Part shown: in pieces, positions 43,125 through 56,818 of the stretch
Layout of the letters: each line of letters opens with the position of its first letter
Numbering within the stretch: position 1 is the stretch's first letter
Source of the DNA: Mycobacterium sp. 852002-10029_SCH5224772
Lineage (GTDB): Bacteria; Actinomycetota; Actinomycetes; Mycobacteriales; Mycobacteriaceae
Assembly: GCF_001667315.1 (NCBI RefSeq)
Contig: NZ_LZHT01000029.1
Span: forward strand, 1 to 64,000
Length of the DNA: 64,000 nucleotides
Reading direction: 5' to 3'
The notes under the pieces: generated by a model
Databases searched by the model: none
What the model was told of the DNA's origin: nothing
The model's input: only the letters and a program-made list of their open reading frames with translations
Program-made: the position numbers and the translations under genes

Positions 43125-43700
43125 ATGGCAGTACACCTGACTCGCATCTACACGCGGACCGGCGACGACGGCACCACGGGGCTGAGCGACTTCTCGCGGG
43201 TCCCCAAAACCGACCCCCGCCTGGTGGCCTACGCCGACTGCGACGAGGCCAACTCGGCGATCGGCGTCGCCGTCGCCATCGGTCGGCCCGACGAGGAACT
43301 CACGGCCGTGTTGCGCCAGATCCAGAATGACCTCTTCGACGCCGGCGCGGATCTGTCCACCCCGGTGGTCGAGAACCCCGAATATCCGGCGCTGCGGGTG
43401 ACCCAGCCCTACATCGATCGGCTCGAAAACTGGTGTGACACATATAACGAGTCGTTGCCGAAGTTGAATTCCTTTATATTGCCGGGTGGTTCGTCGTTGT
43501 CGGCGTATTTGCACGTCGCCCGCACCGTGGTGCGACGGGCCGAGCGCTCGGCATGGGCCGCGGTCAATGCCGCGCCCCAGCAGGTCAACGTCCTGCCGGC
43601 GAAATACCTGAACCGCTTGTCGGATCTGCTGTTCATCCTGTCGCGCGTGGCCAACCCCGACGGCGATGTGCTCTGGAAGCCGGGCGGCAGCGCGAGTTAG
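43125..43700 (+). CDS. pduO: PduO-type cob(I)alamin adenosyltransferase
   Basis: Makes adenosylcobalamin for methylmalonyl-CoA mutase. 191 aa. The ATP-binding N-terminus [24 protein letters not shown]-like [12 protein letters not shown] and the C-terminal RRAERSAWA and [13 protein letters not shown] are hallmarks. ATG 43125 follows TACCGT by 6 nt (leaderless). Divergent from murA, convergent with the DUF2550 gene. IS1557, found at this point in H37Rv, is absent. Confidence 0.95.
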   Translation: MAVHLTRIYTRTGDDGTTGLSDFSRVPKTDPRLVAYADCDEANSAIGVAVAIGRPDEELTAVLRQIQNDLFDAGADLSTPVVENPEYPALRVTQPYIDRLENWCDTYNESLPKLNSFILPGGSSLSAYLHVARTVVRRAERSAWAAVNAAPQQVNVLPAKYLNRLSDLLFILSRVANPDGDVLWKPGGSAS

Positions 43701-43723
43701 CGCGAGCAGACCGAAAAAGTGGC

Positions 43724-44167
43724 CTAGATGCTGCGCCGGCGGGAACGCGGCGACGGCCGCGACTCCAGCCAGGACAAGAACGCGGTCAATGCGCCCTTGT
43801 CGAACGCGATCTCGTAGCCAGACCTGCGGTCCTGGGTCGTGTCGCGCAGCTCGATGACGACGATCTCGTCCGTCATGATGTCGAACTCGTCGCCGCGTGG
43901 CGCACGCCGGGCCACGATCTCCACCCCGCGCCGGCTCAGCCGTCGGTCCGGCCACAATCGCAGACTGGAGAGCCGGTAGAACGCGGCTTCACCGCCGCGG
44001 TAACGGATTACCCCGTGACGCCAGCCGTGGCCACCCACCGCAGGAACGTCTCTCATGATCCCCGCCGTGCCGCCCTGGCGCAGCTTCCACAACCGATAAC
44101 TCAGCGCAACGACAGCGGCCGCCAACACGACGACGAGCACGACCATGCCGGTCATGGGCGCGCTCAT
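43724..44167 (-). CDS. DUF2550 membrane-anchored protein (Rv1312-like)
   Basis: 147 aa: one N-terminal helix (about residues 7-24, [17 protein letters not shown]) and a basic cytoplasmic domain with [18 protein letters not shown] and [10 protein letters not shown]. Same length as Rv1312. It starts 6 nt after atpC and is the last gene of the ATP synthase run; conserved position suggests a role linked to the synthase, but none is shown. The C-terminus is Arg/Ser-rich. Confidence 0.85.
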   Translation of the reverse strand: MSAPMTGMVVLVVVLAAAVVALSYRLWKLRQGGTAGIMRDVPAVGGHGWRHGVIRYRGGEAAFYRLSSLRLWPDRRLSRRGVEIVARRAPRGDEFDIMTDEIVVIELRDTTQDRRSGYEIAFDKGALTAFLSWLESRPSPRSRRRSI

Positions 44168-44173
44168 CGGCGG

Positions 44174-44539
44174 TTAGTCGATCGCGCCGACGGCGCGCAA
44201 ACGCGCGCGCCCTCTGGCGGCGATACGAGGATCGTCCGACTCAGAAGCCTCTCGCGCGGCGCTCTCGTCGATCTCCGACTCGAACTCCGCGGATTCGGCG
44301 AGGATGGTCACCGTCTCCTCGGTGACCGACAGGAAGCCGCCGTCCACCGCGATCCGGAGATCGTCCTCGCCTTCTCTTTCGACGCGCACCATTGCGTCGT
44401 CGACCAATTGCGCGACCACCGGAATGTGCCGGGGCAGGATGCCGATCTCACCGACGGTGGTGCGGGTGAACAGAAAAGTTGCCTCACCCGACCAGATCTT
44501 TCGGTCAACGGCGACGATCTCAACGTTCAATTCGGCCAT
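44174..44539 (-). CDS. atpC: ATP synthase epsilon subunit
   Basis: 121 aa, the M. tuberculosis length, with the N-terminal beta-barrel ([31 protein letters not shown]) and the C-terminal helices [17 protein letters not shown]. In mycobacteria the C-terminal helix is short and contributes to latent ATPase activity. Starts 51 nt after atpD. Confidence 0.95.
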   Translation of the reverse strand: MAELNVEIVAVDRKIWSGEATFLFTRTTVGEIGILPRHIPVVAQLVDDAMVRVEREGEDDLRIAVDGGFLSVTEETVTILAESAEFESEIDESAAREASESDDPRIAARGRARLRAVGAID

Positions 44540-44590
44540 GCCACAGACCCCTTCGATAGCGTGCGAGCCAGTTTTCGGCCCAGCTGCAAG

Positions 44591-46078
<1,488 letters not shown>

Positions 46079-46996
46079 CTAGCGGGCATCGGCGAGCGCG
46101 TTTGCGCCACCGACGATTTCGCTAATCTCCTGGGTGATCTGGGCCTGCCGCTCGCGGTTCGCCATCAGCGTCAGGGCCTTGATGAGGTCATCTGCGTTGT
46201 CGGTGGCCGACTTCATCGCGCGTTGGCGCGAGGCCAGCTCCGACGCCGCGGCTTCGAGCAGCGCCTCGTAAACGCGGGTGGTCAGATAACGCGGCAGCAG
46301 TGACTCGAAAAGCGTTGTCGCATCCGGCTCGAACGAATACAAGGTCCGCACCTCGGGCTGCTGTTCCTCGACGTATTCGACCATCATGGGGGCGATCCGG
46401 TGGGCGGTTGCAGACTGCGACAACATCGACTTGAACTCGCTGAAGACGATGTGCAACTCGTCGACGCCCTCGACGTCGGACTGACTTTCGTCCTCGTCGC
46501 CGGTACCCAGCATGAACGCATCGACCAGGGTCTCGGCGATCTCGGAGGCATTCTCGTATTGCGGCTGCTCGGAGAAGCCCGTCCAGGATCCGCTGACGTC
46601 CCAGTTGCGGAACTTGTAATAGTTCAGCGCTTTACGGCCGACGGTGTATAGCACCGGCTCCTTGCCTTGCTCCCGAAGCAGGGAAAAGAGCTCCTCGGCG
46701 CGACGGAAGATGCTCGCGTTGTAGGCGCCGCACAGACCTCGGTCGGACGTCACCACCAGTACGCCCGCACGCTTGGGTTCTGGCCGCTCGACGAGCAATG
46801 GGTGATCCAAGGCGGCCTCGGCGGCCAACGTGGTGAGCATCGCGGTGATCTGGAAGGCGTACGGCCTGGCGGAGTCGAGCCGAGCCTGCGCCCGCCCGAT
46901 ACGCGACGTCGCGATCAACTCCTGGGCCTTGGTGATCTTTTTGATCGACCCAGCCGAGCGGATGCGTCCGCGCAATTCACGAAGTGTGGCAGCCAT
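46079..46996 (-). CDS. atpG: ATP synthase gamma subunit
   Basis: 305 aa, as in M. tuberculosis. N-terminal [31 protein letters not shown] (shown in part: [17 protein letters not shown]) and C-terminal coiled coil [20 protein letters not shown] form the rotor shaft. It carries the mycobacterial loop insertion ([14 protein letters not shown] near residue 165-180), reported to limit ATP hydrolysis and aid c-ring coupling. Confidence 0.97.
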   Translation of the reverse strand: MAATLRELRGRIRSAGSIKKITKAQELIATSRIGRAQARLDSARPYAFQITAMLTTLAAEAALDHPLLVERPEPKRAGVLVVTSDRGLCGAYNASIFRRAEELFSLLREQGKEPVLYTVGRKALNYYKFRNWDVSGSWTGFSEQPQYENASEIAETLVDAFMLGTGDEDESQSDVEGVDELHIVFSEFKSMLSQSATAHRIAPMMVEYVEEQQPEVRTLYSFEPDATTLFESLLPRYLTTRVYEALLEAAASELASRQRAMKSATDNADDLIKALTLMANRERQAQITQEISEIVGGANALADAR

Positions 46997-47002
46997 CGGT
47001 TG

Positions 47003-48658
<1,656 letters not shown>

Positions 48659-48728
48659 GGCTTTTCGTCTTCCTACTTGATCTTCGTATCGCGTGTGTCG
48701 GAATAGGTTCGTGATTGGTCTGGGGTGG

Positions 48729-50069
48729 TCAGTCGGGCAACTGCGCCTCGGCCGCGGTCAGGCGGGACGCGAGCGTCCCATCGATCACTTCGTCGGCCAC
48801 GGCGATGAGCAGCCCGCCCAGCAGGTCGGTATCGATCTGCAGTTGCACCGAAACCGGATGGCTGTAGATGCGGCCGAGCACCTCGGTGAGACGGGTGCGC
48901 TGAGCGTCGCTCAGTTCGGCCGCGGCGCTGACTTGCGCGACGACTTCGTCGCGGCGCGCCACCGCAACCTCTGCCAAAAACTGAATGGCCTCTTCGGCCG
49001 GCTGGCCTCTGAGCAGCTCGACCGTCTGGGTCAGCAGTGCGGTCACGATCGGGTTGACCCTGGCGCTCGCGCTGTCCAGCACCTTGCGCAGCAACGCAAC
49101 TCGGCCTTCCACCGGAACGGCGTAGTCACCCAACAAGATACCCAGCCGCGGTTGCGCATCCAGGATGCGCGAGAACCGGAACAGCTGTTCCTCGACGTCG
49201 TCGACTTTGTCCTCACGTTCGGCGACTTCGAGCAAGGCCTGCCGCGACACGTGCTCGAGGCCGTCGATGAGGTCGGAGTTGGCCGACCAACGCTCCGATA
49301 CGGCTAGGCGCAGAACGTCGAGGGTAGGGTCGCCGACCTTGCCGGAGAGCAACCGCTCGATCAACTGAGCCCTGGGGGCCCCGTCCTCGGCTGGCACGGT
49401 GAGATACCGGGTGACAACGATTTCGCGATCCAGCATCTGGGCCACCGCGACCAGTTCACTGGACAGGGCGGAAAGTCCCTTGTTGTCAAGGTCTTTGGCG
49501 ATGCTGTTGAACCGCTCCGAGAGGTTGGTCAGCGCGACGCGGCTCGACGAGCGCATCTTGGTCATCAGCGGATACTGGACGTCGGTCGATGCGGGCGCCA
49601 TCTCGTCGAGGTCGTCGAGGAATCGATCCACGGTCGCCGACTGCTGCTCGGCGTCGGCGACGAAGTTGCGCACCAATTCGCCGGCCTGGCGCACCGCTTC
49701 GTGACCGAGTTCCAGACGGAGCTGACGGGTCAACTGGGTACGCAGCAGGTCGACCTGGCGGCCGCCCTGCGACTTGATGCGTTCGGCCTCGACGCCGGCC
49801 TGGTTCCCCAGCTGCTCGGTGATGCGCTTGGCGTCCGACTCCGCCTCTTCGACAACGCGTTTCGATTCCGCCTTGGCGTCTTCCACGGCCTTGCTATGGG
49901 CGGTGGTCGACTCGGTCAATCGGTCGCCCGCCGCGGCCGCGTCCTTCAATTGTTGGCGCACCGTGGCTTGCCGCGCGGCCATCAACCGACGCACCGGCGG
50001 CACGACATAACGCACCACCAGGAACACGATGGCCGCAAAGCCCACCAACTGGCCGATGAAAGTCGACAT
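48729..50069 (-). CDS. atpH: ATP synthase fused b'-delta subunit
   Basis: 446 aa, the mycobacterial fusion. Residues 1-25 are a membrane helix ([20 protein letters not shown]), 30-170 a b-type coiled coil rich in Ala/Glu/Lys, a linker domain follows, and about 265-446 is the delta domain ([40 protein letters not shown]). It makes one half of the peripheral stalk, with AtpF. 6 nt after atpF; 70 nt before atpA. Confidence 0.97.
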   Translation of the reverse strand: MSTFIGQLVGFAAIVFLVVRYVVPPVRRLMAARQATVRQQLKDAAAAGDRLTESTTAHSKAVEDAKAESKRVVEEAESDAKRITEQLGNQAGVEAERIKSQGGRQVDLLRTQLTRQLRLELGHEAVRQAGELVRNFVADAEQQSATVDRFLDDLDEMAPASTDVQYPLMTKMRSSSRVALTNLSERFNSIAKDLDNKGLSALSSELVAVAQMLDREIVVTRYLTVPAEDGAPRAQLIERLLSGKVGDPTLDVLRLAVSERWSANSDLIDGLEHVSRQALLEVAEREDKVDDVEEQLFRFSRILDAQPRLGILLGDYAVPVEGRVALLRKVLDSASARVNPIVTALLTQTVELLRGQPAEEAIQFLAEVAVARRDEVVAQVSAAAELSDAQRTRLTEVLGRIYSHPVSVQLQIDTDLLGGLLIAVADEVIDGTLASRLTAAEAQLPD

Positions 50070-50075
50070 ACGTAA

Positions 50076-50609
50076 TTACCGTCCGGATGTCTTGGTTGCG
50101 GATGTGGTCGCTGCAGCGGGGGCGACGTCGACGCCGAGGATTCGGCTGGCCAACGTCGTCGACATGGACGCCACGTTGGCACGCAAGTCCAGTTCCACGG
50201 CGTCCCTTTCCCGCTTCAATTGCTGGGCGGCCAGCTGCAACGCCGACATCACCTCTTGCTCGGCCCGGGCGCGCGCGTCTTCCACGACCTTACGGCCCTC
50301 GGCGCGCGCGTTGTCGCGCAACGACGACGCCTTCACCCGGGCTTCGGTCATGGCTTCTTCGTAATCGGCCTGAGCGGCTTCGAACTGCTCGGCCGCCTTC
50401 TTGGTGTCGGCGACCGTCTTGGCGACCATGGCGTCGCGCTCGCGCAGCACCTTCATGACCGGCGGCACGACGAAGGTGCCGATGACGGCCAGCACGATCA
50501 GGAAGATGGCCAGCACGAAGAAGAAGGTGCCGTTGGGAACGAGGAAGTTGTTGCCTCCCTCGGCCACCACCTGGCTGGACGCCAGAACGCTCAGGCTCGC
50601 GTCACCCAT
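50076..50609 (-). CDS. atpF: ATP synthase b subunit
   Basis: 177 aa from ATG 50609 (a GTG directly upstream adds one residue). Short periplasmic N-terminus, membrane helix [20 protein letters not shown] (about 28-48), then a long charged coiled coil. It pairs with the b'-delta fusion to form the peripheral stalk. Starts 9 nt after atpE. Confidence 0.96.
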   Translation of the reverse strand: MGDASLSVLASSQVVAEGGNNFLVPNGTFFFVLAIFLIVLAVIGTFVVPPVMKVLRERDAMVAKTVADTKKAAEQFEAAQADYEEAMTEARVKASSLRDNARAEGRKVVEDARARAEQEVMSALQLAAQQLKRERDAVELDLRANVASMSTTLASRILGVDVAPAAATTSATKTSGR

Positions 50610-50618
50610 CACAGCGAA

Positions 50619-50951
<333 letters not shown>

Positions 50952-51710
50952 TTAGTCATGGTGATCCTCGATCTCCATGGCTTGGCTGAAGTACAAGATG
51001 GTCAGGATCGAGAAGATGAAGGCCTGGATCGCGCCGACGAAAAGGTCGAAGGCTTTCCAGATCGCGTTGGGCGCCCACATGATGTACGGCGGGAACAGCG
51101 CGATCAGCGCGACCAGGATGCCGCCGGCGAAGATGTTGCCGAAAAGTCGGAGCGACAACGAGATTGGCTTGGCCAGCTCCTCGACGACATTGATCGGCGC
51201 CAGGAACGCTACGTGGCCTTTGATCACGGCGAGCGGGTGCCCGACGACGCCGCGGCGCCAGATGCCAGCCACGTGGTAGCAGACAAAGACGAAAAGAGCC
51301 AGCGCCAGAACGTAATTGATGTCCGCCGCGGCCGACTTCAGCAGCTCGGTGGTGTGCCCGGAAGCGTCGGTGTATTGCAGTGGGAGCACCGAAAGCCAGT
51401 TCGACATCAGGATGAACACGAAGATGGTGACGGCCAGCGGCAACACGAACGGCGCGATGCGCATGCCGACCGCGGCCTCGATCTGATCGCGCATCTGGAC
51501 CGTGATGGCCTCCCAGAACAACTGCACGCCGCTCGGGACGCCGGTCGAGGTGATCTTCGCCCGCAGGAAGAAGGCCAGCGCGAGCACGATCAGCGCGGCG
51601 ATCCCCGTCGACAGGATCGTGTCGGTGTTGACGGTCATGCCGAGCCAGGTGGCGTGGCTGTGCTCGCCAACCTCGATCGCGGCCTCGGCCAGGAACGTCG
51701 TCTCAGGCAT
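50952..51710 (-). CDS. atpB: ATP synthase a subunit
   Basis: 252 aa from ATG 51710 with GGAAGGAA about 8 nt upstream; a longer reading would lie inside the upstream gene. Five to six membrane helices; the essential Arg is in [19 protein letters not shown]. It starts within the end of the Rv1303-like gene (8-nt overlap). Confidence 0.97.
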   Translation of the reverse strand: MPETTFLAEAAIEVGEHSHATWLGMTVNTDTILSTGIAALIVLALAFFLRAKITSTGVPSGVQLFWEAITVQMRDQIEAAVGMRIAPFVLPLAVTIFVFILMSNWLSVLPLQYTDASGHTTELLKSAAADINYVLALALFVFVCYHVAGIWRRGVVGHPLAVIKGHVAFLAPINVVEELAKPISLSLRLFGNIFAGGILVALIALFPPYIMWAPNAIWKAFDLFVGAIQAFIFSILTILYFSQAMEIEDHHD

Positions 51711-52197
51711 CGGGGGTGTTCCTTCCTTCCGTACCTTCCGATCCTGCGATGACGCCGCCTTCGGCACCGTCCGCGGATTGCGCCCAGTCGCCGGCGCGCA
51801 GCTTCTTCCACACCGGCAGCGCTGTCGATGCCACCAAAAGGATCTGGAACAGTGCCAATCCGAACACCACGCCCAGGCCGGCGGGCCGGAAGACGTAGGC
51901 GATGATCAGCCCGACGATGGTGATGATGGCCAGCCGTGACGCCGAGTTGACGGCCATCGACCTTTTCAGCGGGTGATCCTTGGCGGTGATCGACTCAACC
52001 GAGCGACGCACCAGTACCGCATTGAGCAAACCCAGGAGCAGCCCGATCCCGAAGAAGACGCCGACCATCAGGTGACCGGACAATCCGGCGGCGAGCACCG
52101 CCACCGCCGTGATCGCAATGCTGATCGCAAAGAGCCGAACCGGACGGAAAGCAACAGAGGGAAACACCAACGGCGCGTCCTGCGCTGGTGTCGTCAC
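51703..52197 (-). CDS. AtpI-like membrane protein (Rv1303-like)
   Basis: 164 aa with four membrane helices (about residues 20-40, 43-62, 88-108, 112-132) and an acidic C-terminal tail. It holds the first place in the ATP synthase operon, where AtpI/Atp-Z type proteins assist assembly of the c ring or Mg uptake. GTG 52197 has GAGGTG 5 nt upstream. The 215 nt upstream to wecA should contain the operon promoter; I could not define it. Confidence 0.85.
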   Translation of the reverse strand: MTTPAQDAPLVFPSVAFRPVRLFAISIAITAVAVLAAGLSGHLMVGVFFGIGLLLGLLNAVLVRRSVESITAKDHPLKRSMAVNSASRLAIITIVGLIIAYVFRPAGLGVVFGLALFQILLVASTALPVWKKLRAGDWAQSADGAEGGVIAGSEGTEGRNTPDA

Positions 52198-52412
52198 TGC
52201 AGCACCTCAATCCCAGGTTGATGAACGGGAACCCCTCGACCGACTGATCGGTGGCCCGCCGAGCGTATCGCACGTCACAGTCGAATCACCCAAGGGGTAT
52301 CTCCCGAGGCCGGTCTTCAACCAGCCCGATCGGATTACCCTCCGAGGGGCCGGTCGCCTGTGCGGCTTTTTAGGGTTCTACCTGGACCGTACCACATAAC
52401 AAGGCCCTACTA

Positions 52413-53624
52413 CTACTCTTCGTCGTAGTCCTCGTCGCGCCGGCGTAAGAGCGGGATCGCCGTCGCGACGCCGGCCACCACGATGGCGCCCAGCATGACC
52501 GCCGCGGTGTCGCGGGGGCGGAAAAAGATCGTGCTCGCCGCCCCGAACGCGACGATGCCGACCCATAGATAAATCAGCAGCACCACGCGGCGGTGCGAAT
52601 GGCCGATCTGTAGCAACCGGTGATGCAGGTGCATCTTGTCGGGGCTGAATGCGCTGCGGCCGGCGCGGGTGCGACGCACGATCGCCAGCAGCAAATCGAG
52701 CATCGGCACGAAGATCACCGCCACCACCAGGAGGAACGGTGACAGCAGGGCAAACACGTCGCGGGCGCCGTAGGCGTTCTGCGAGACGGGGCCGGCGGCC
52801 GTCGTGGACGCCGCCGCGAGCATCAAGCCGATCAGCATCGAGCCGGAGTCGCCCATGAAGATCTTGGCCCGATGAAAGTTGTGCGGCAGAAAGCCCAGGC
52901 ACGCCCCGGCGAGCACCACCGAGATCACGGCCGGCGGGTAGAACAGGACGTCGCCGCCGTGGTCGCGGAGCAGCCCGACCGAGAACATGCAGATAGCCAG
53001 CGCGGTGATGAGTCCCAGCCCCGCGGCCAGGCCGTCGAGCCCGTCGACGAAGTTCATCGCGTTGACCACCGAGACGGTCAGCGCCAGTGTCAGCAGGATC
53101 GAGGAGGCCTGGTCGAGAACGATGGTGCCGACGCCGCCGAAGGGGATGTAGAGGACGCTCCAGGCCACGCCCATGGTGACCAGCACGCTGGCCGCGGTGA
53201 TCTGGCCGGCGAACTTGGTCAGAGCATCCAGACCCCAGCGGTCGTCGATCAGGCCGATCCCCATGATGACCGCTCCGGCCACCAGGACCGCGGGCATGCC
53301 GGTGGAGTAGACGAACCCCCGGGTGAGCGCCGGAAGTTGCGAGGCGAGGAAGACAGCGATGACGACGCCGAGAAACATCGCCAGTCCGCCCATGCGCGGG
53401 GTCGGCGTCACGTGTACGTCGCGCTCCCGCGGATACGCGACGGCGCCCAGCCGGGTCGCCAGCACGCGTACCGGCCCGGTTGCGAAGTAGGTGATGATTG
53501 CCGCGGTCAATCCGACCAGCGCCAGCTCGCGCAGCGGAACACCGGCACCGCGGTCGGAAAGGGCGAGCACACCACCGGCAAGGTTGGTCACGTCGCTGGA
53601 CACCAACGAGACCGTAGTGCACAA
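52413..53624 (-). CDS. wecA: WecA-type decaprenyl-phosphate GlcNAc-1-phosphate transferase
   Basis: Starts the linker unit joining arabinogalactan to peptidoglycan. About 403 aa with 11 helices. Active-site loops are visible: GLIDDRWGLD, NAMNFVDGLDGLAAG and HLHHRLL. The start is TTG 53624 by length; GTG codons (for example VSSDV, eight codons later) are alternatives. Located 26 nt after tsaC. Confidence 0.94.
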   Translation of the reverse strand: MCTTVSLVSSDVTNLAGGVLALSDRGAGVPLRELALVGLTAAIITYFATGPVRVLATRLGAVAYPRERDVHVTPTPRMGGLAMFLGVVIAVFLASQLPALTRGFVYSTGMPAVLVAGAVIMGIGLIDDRWGLDALTKFAGQITAASVLVTMGVAWSVLYIPFGGVGTIVLDQASSILLTLALTVSVVNAMNFVDGLDGLAAGLGLITALAICMFSVGLLRDHGGDVLFYPPAVISVVLAGACLGFLPHNFHRAKIFMGDSGSMLIGLMLAAASTTAAGPVSQNAYGARDVFALLSPFLLVVAVIFVPMLDLLLAIVRRTRAGRSAFSPDKMHLHHRLLQIGHSHRRVVLLIYLWVGIVAFGAASTIFFRPRDTAAVMLGAIVVAGVATAIPLLRRRDEDYDEE

Positions 53625-53650
53625 ACCTGGGAGATCGACAACCGCTCCAG

Positions 53651-54310
53651 TCAGGCCTGCGCGGTCAGGTTTTCCTGATCTACACCAAGCACTTCGGCGA
53701 TGCGTTCCACGCTCACCGGACCCGGACGCAGGATGCGCGGCGTGGCACCGGTCAGGTCGACGATCGTGGAGGCGGCGCCCTGCTCGGACGGACCCGCTTC
53801 CAGGTAGACGTCGACGAGATCGCCGAGCTGACTGCGCGCCTCGCCGGCGTCGACGGCGGCCGAACGGCCGGAGATGTTGGCGCTCGAGACCGCCAAGGGC
53901 CCCACTTCACGCAGGAGTTCGATCGCAACCGGGTGCAGCGGCATCCGCAGCATCACGGTGCCGCGGGCATCGCCGAGATCCCACTGCAACGACGGCGCCT
54001 GTGTCACCACCAGGCTGAGCGCGCCCGGCCAGAACGCGCGGATCAGTTCGCGGGCGCCGTCCGGCATGGTGTAGACGAGCCCCTCGATGGTGTGCCAGGA
54101 GCCGACCAGGACGCCCACCGGCATATCTCGGCCCCGCCCCTTTGCCGACAGCAGCGCCGACACCGCGGCGCTGTTGAACGCGTCGGCACCGACGCCGTAG
54201 ACGGTGTCGGTCGGCATGACGACGAGCCGGCCGCCCTTGAGAGCCCCTGCCGCCGCGGCGATTCCGAGCGCGCGCTGGTCGGGATCGGCGCAGTCGAACA
54301 CGTCAGTCAT
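53651..54310 (-). CDS. tsaC: TsaC/Sua5 L-threonylcarbamoyladenylate synthase (Rv1301-like)
   Basis: First step of t6A37 tRNA modification. 219 aa from ATG 54310 (MTDVFDCADP), an 8-nt overlap with prmC. YrdC-fold signatures MPTDTVYGVGADAF, KGRGRDMPVGVLV and LAVSSANISG are present. The start codon lies inside a MIRU-like repeat. Confidence 0.94.
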   Translation of the reverse strand: MTDVFDCADPDQRALGIAAAAGALKGGRLVVMPTDTVYGVGADAFNSAAVSALLSAKGRGRDMPVGVLVGSWHTIEGLVYTMPDGARELIRAFWPGALSLVVTQAPSLQWDLGDARGTVMLRMPLHPVAIELLREVGPLAVSSANISGRSAAVDAGEARSQLGDLVDVYLEAGPSEQGAASTIVDLTGATPRILRPGPVSVERIAEVLGVDQENLTAQA

Positions 54311-55220
54311 CGGCGACACTCCTCCTCATCGCTGCACTCTTCCGCCGAGCCGTCACGAATCGTGGACGGCCGGTCAGGTCCTGCCGTGCCCGGACGTCCT
54401 CGAAAAGCCCCGTGCGGTCGAACAATTCCACCGTCTCTCGCGAAGTGGTGTCGTCGTGCTCGATGCCGATCAGTCCTCCGGGGCGCAGCCAGCGGCCGGC
54501 GAGGCGGACTATCGGAGCGATCACCGCCAGACCGTCCGGCCCGCCGAACACCGCGCGGTGGGGATCATGTTCGGCGACTTCGGGGTCCAGCACGGCACCG
54601 TCGGGGACGTAGGGCGGGTTGGCCACCACCAAGTCGACCCGTCCGTCGAGTTCCGGAAGCAAGCCCGGCTCGGTGACGTCGGCGCGCACGACCTCGATCG
54701 CCGTGCCCTCAGCGTTGCGGCGCGCGTACTCGAGGGCCGCCTCGGAGTTATCGAGAGCGACGATTCGCCCGTCCTGCCCGCGTCCGGCCCGATGGTGGGC
54801 CAGTGCCACCGCCAACGCACCGGACCCGGTGCACAGGTCGACGATCACGGGCCGCGGCGCAAGTTGTTGCGCGGTGGCCCATTCCAGCATGGCCTCGGTT
54901 TCGGGACGCGGTATGAACACGCCGGGACCAACGCGCAGCAGCACCGGACCGAACGCCGCCGTACCCAGCAGACGCTGCAACGGCACACGCCGTGAACGAA
55001 CTGCCACCGCGTCGCGATACCGTCCGAGAAAGTCCTCGCCGGGCGATTCGACCAAGGCCAGGCGACCGCGGTCGATGCCCGCCAGGTGTGCGGCGAGTTG
55101 CTCGGCATCCCAACGCGCGGAATCGATTCCCGCTTCGGCGAGAGTGGCCGTCGCATCGTCGATCGCGCGCCGCAGACTGAGCTCGATTGTCCCGCTCCTC
55201 CTCATCGCTTCACTCAGCAT
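54303..55220 (-). CDS. prmC: PrmC release factor glutamine methyltransferase
   Basis: Methylates the Gln of the GGQ motif in release factors. 305 aa; SAM-binding VDLCTGSGALAVALA and catalytic VANPPYVPDG are clear. prfA, its substrate gene, lies 13 nt upstream. Odd feature: both ends of the protein are encoded by copies of one repeat, giving SEAMRRSG near the N-terminus and SAAMRRSV near the C-terminus. The true start may be ATG 55220 or 55205. Confidence 0.93.
   Translation of the reverse strand: MLSEAMRRSGTIELSLRRAIDDATATLAEAGIDSARWDAEQLAAHLAGIDRGRLALVESPGEDFLGRYRDAVAVRSRRVPLQRLLGTAAFGPVLLRVGPGVFIPRPETEAMLEWATAQQLAPRPVIVDLCTGSGALAVALAHHRAGRGQDGRIVALDNSEAALEYARRNAEGTAIEVVRADVTEPGLLPELDGRVDLVVANPPYVPDGAVLDPEVAEHDPHRAVFGGPDGLAVIAPIVRLAGRWLRPGGLIGIEHDDTTSRETVELFDRTGLFEDVRARQDLTGRPRFVTARRKSAAMRRSVADD
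54319..54339. repeat. MIRU-like repeat core at the prmC-tsaC junction
   Basis: The 21-nt core (CTCCTCCTCATCGCTGCACT plus C) matches the copy at 55195-55215 in 20 of 21 positions and resembles the MIRU minisatellite of the senX3-regX3 region of M. tuberculosis. It codes for the last residues of PrmC and borders the tsaC start. Confidence 0.6.
55195..55215. repeat. MIRU-like repeat core at the prmC start
   Basis: The second copy of the 21-nt core (CTCCTCCTCATCGCTTCACT plus C), here followed by AGCATCGTCGCCGGGACG, which extends the MIRU similarity. It codes for the first residues of PrmC and lies in the 13-nt prfA-prmC junction region. Confidence 0.6.
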
Positions 55221-55233
55221 CGTCGCCGGGACG

Positions 55234-56307
55234 TCATGCTTGTTGGAGTCGGCTTTGCTTGTCGGCCGCGGCCAGGGCGTCGAACAAGGCGTCCAAGTCG
55301 CCGTCGAGCACTTGATCGAGATTGTGTGACTTGAAGTTGATGCGGTGGTCGGCGATCCGGTTCTCCGGGAAGTTGTAGGTGCGGATGCGCTCGCTGCGGT
55401 CCACCGTGCGGATCTGGCTGGCCCGGTCCGCCGACGCGTCCGCCAGCGCCTGTTCCTCGGCCAATGACTGCAGGCGAGCCGCCAGCACCTGCAGCGCCCG
55501 CGCCTTGTTCTGCAGCTGCGAGCGCTCGTTCTGACAGGTGACCACGATCCCGGTGGGCAAATGCGTGATCCGCACCGCGGAGTCCGTGGTGTTCACACCT
55601 TGACCGCCCTTCCCCGAAGAGCGGTAGACATCGATGCGCAGGTCCGACTCGTCGATCTGCACCTCGCCGACTTCTTCGGGTTCGGGATAGACCAGCACGC
55701 CGGCCGCCGAAGTATGAACGCGGCCTTGGGATTCCGTCACCGGAACGCGTTGCACCCGGTGTACCCCGCCCTCGAACTTCATCCGCGACCAGACCCCGTC
55801 GGCTGAATCACCCTTGCTGGCGATGGACAGCGTCGCGTCCTTGTAACCGCCGAGGTCCGAGGTGGTTTCGTCCAGCAGGGTGACGGTCCAGCCGTGCCGC
55901 TCGGCGTAGCGAATGTACATCCGGGCCAGGTCGGCGGCGAACAATGCCGACTCTTCGCCGCCCTCACCGGATTTGACCTCGAGCACGATATCGTCCGCGT
56001 CGTGCGGGTCGCGCGGGGCCAGCATGTCGGTGAGCGCAGTGTCCAACTCGGCCACCCGGGATTCCAGGTCGGTCGCCTCGGCGGCGAACGAATCGTCGTC
56101 GGCGGCCAGCTCGCGCGCGGCCTCGAGGTCGTCGCGGGCGGCCATCAGCTTGCGGTAGGTGCCCACGATCGGCGCCAGCCGGGCGAAGCGGCGTCCGGCC
56201 TTGCGGGCCTCGTCGGGATTGCTGTGCAACTCGGGGTCGGCCAGCCGTTGCTCGAGGTCGGCGTGTTCGGCCAGCAGCACGTCAATGGTCTGTACCGGCT
56301 TCGTCAT
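55234..56307 (-). CDS. prfA: Peptide chain release factor 1
   Basis: 357 aa from ATG 56307 with AGGAGGTG 4 nt upstream, the best ribosome site in the window. The GGQ motif is in [14 protein letters not shown] near residue 235; the RF1 stop-codon recognition loop lies around [17 protein letters not shown]. Terminates at UAA and UAG. Cotranscribed with prmC and tsaC. Confidence 0.97.
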   Translation of the reverse strand: MTKPVQTIDVLLAEHADLEQRLADPELHSNPDEARKAGRRFARLAPIVGTYRKLMAARDDLEAARELAADDDSFAAEATDLESRVAELDTALTDMLAPRDPHDADDIVLEVKSGEGGEESALFAADLARMYIRYAERHGWTVTLLDETTSDLGGYKDATLSIASKGDSADGVWSRMKFEGGVHRVQRVPVTESQGRVHTSAAGVLVYPEPEEVGEVQIDESDLRIDVYRSSGKGGQGVNTTDSAVRITHLPTGIVVTCQNERSQLQNKARALQVLAARLQSLAEEQALADASADRASQIRTVDRSERIRTYNFPENRIADHRINFKSHNLDQVLDGDLDALFDALAAADKQSRLQQA

Positions 56308-56407
56308 GCCACACCTCCTGCCCCGTTTTCGCCTGTCATTACTCCCAAACGCAAACCGACGCCCGGCCTGTGCGACTGCGCGCACAGTTCGGGCGTCGGT
56401 AACCGAG

Positions 56408-56638
56408 CTATTTGTCGGCAGCGGCTCCGGTGTTGCGCTTGCCGTAGCGCTTCTCGAAGCGCGCGACCCGGCCGCCGCTGTCGAGGATCTTCTGCTTGCC
56501 GGTGTAGAAGGGGTGGCACTGCGAGCACACCTCGACGACGATGCGGCCGCCATCCTTGGTGCTGCGCGTCTGGAAGGTGTTGCCGCACCCGCAGAGCACC
56601 GTGGTCTCCGCGTAAGCGGGGTGAATGTCAGCTTTCAT
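56408..56638 (-). CDS. rpmE: 50S ribosomal protein L31, zinc-binding type
   Basis: 76 aa with four cysteines (C16, C18, C38, C41 in VLCGCG and VCSQCHPF), the C+ form expected when zinc is plentiful. The tail is [16 protein letters not shown]. It lies 100 nt upstream of prfA and 180 nt downstream of rho. Confidence 0.97.
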   Translation of the reverse strand: MKADIHPAYAETTVLCGCGNTFQTRSTKDGGRIVVEVCSQCHPFYTGKQKILDSGGRVARFEKRYGKRNTGAAADK

Positions 56639-56818
56639 CGTGTTCCTCTTCGATCGTGTCGAGCGTGATTATGCCAGGTCAACCACTGTCCCCCAAAACA
56701 ACGGGGCGCACCTTGGCATTCCCGCCACCTGGGTGGCTGGCGTTGAGACGTCCACCACGGCGACCTCACCCGGCGTGCCGTATGCGTCGTTTATGTGTCG
56801 CCACGGCCGCTGAGTGGG

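Noticed and set aside
43032-43955. In-frame N-terminal extension of murA
   Set aside because: It runs antisense through pduO; the family start at GTG 43031 with a -10 hexamer 7 nt upstream explains the gene.
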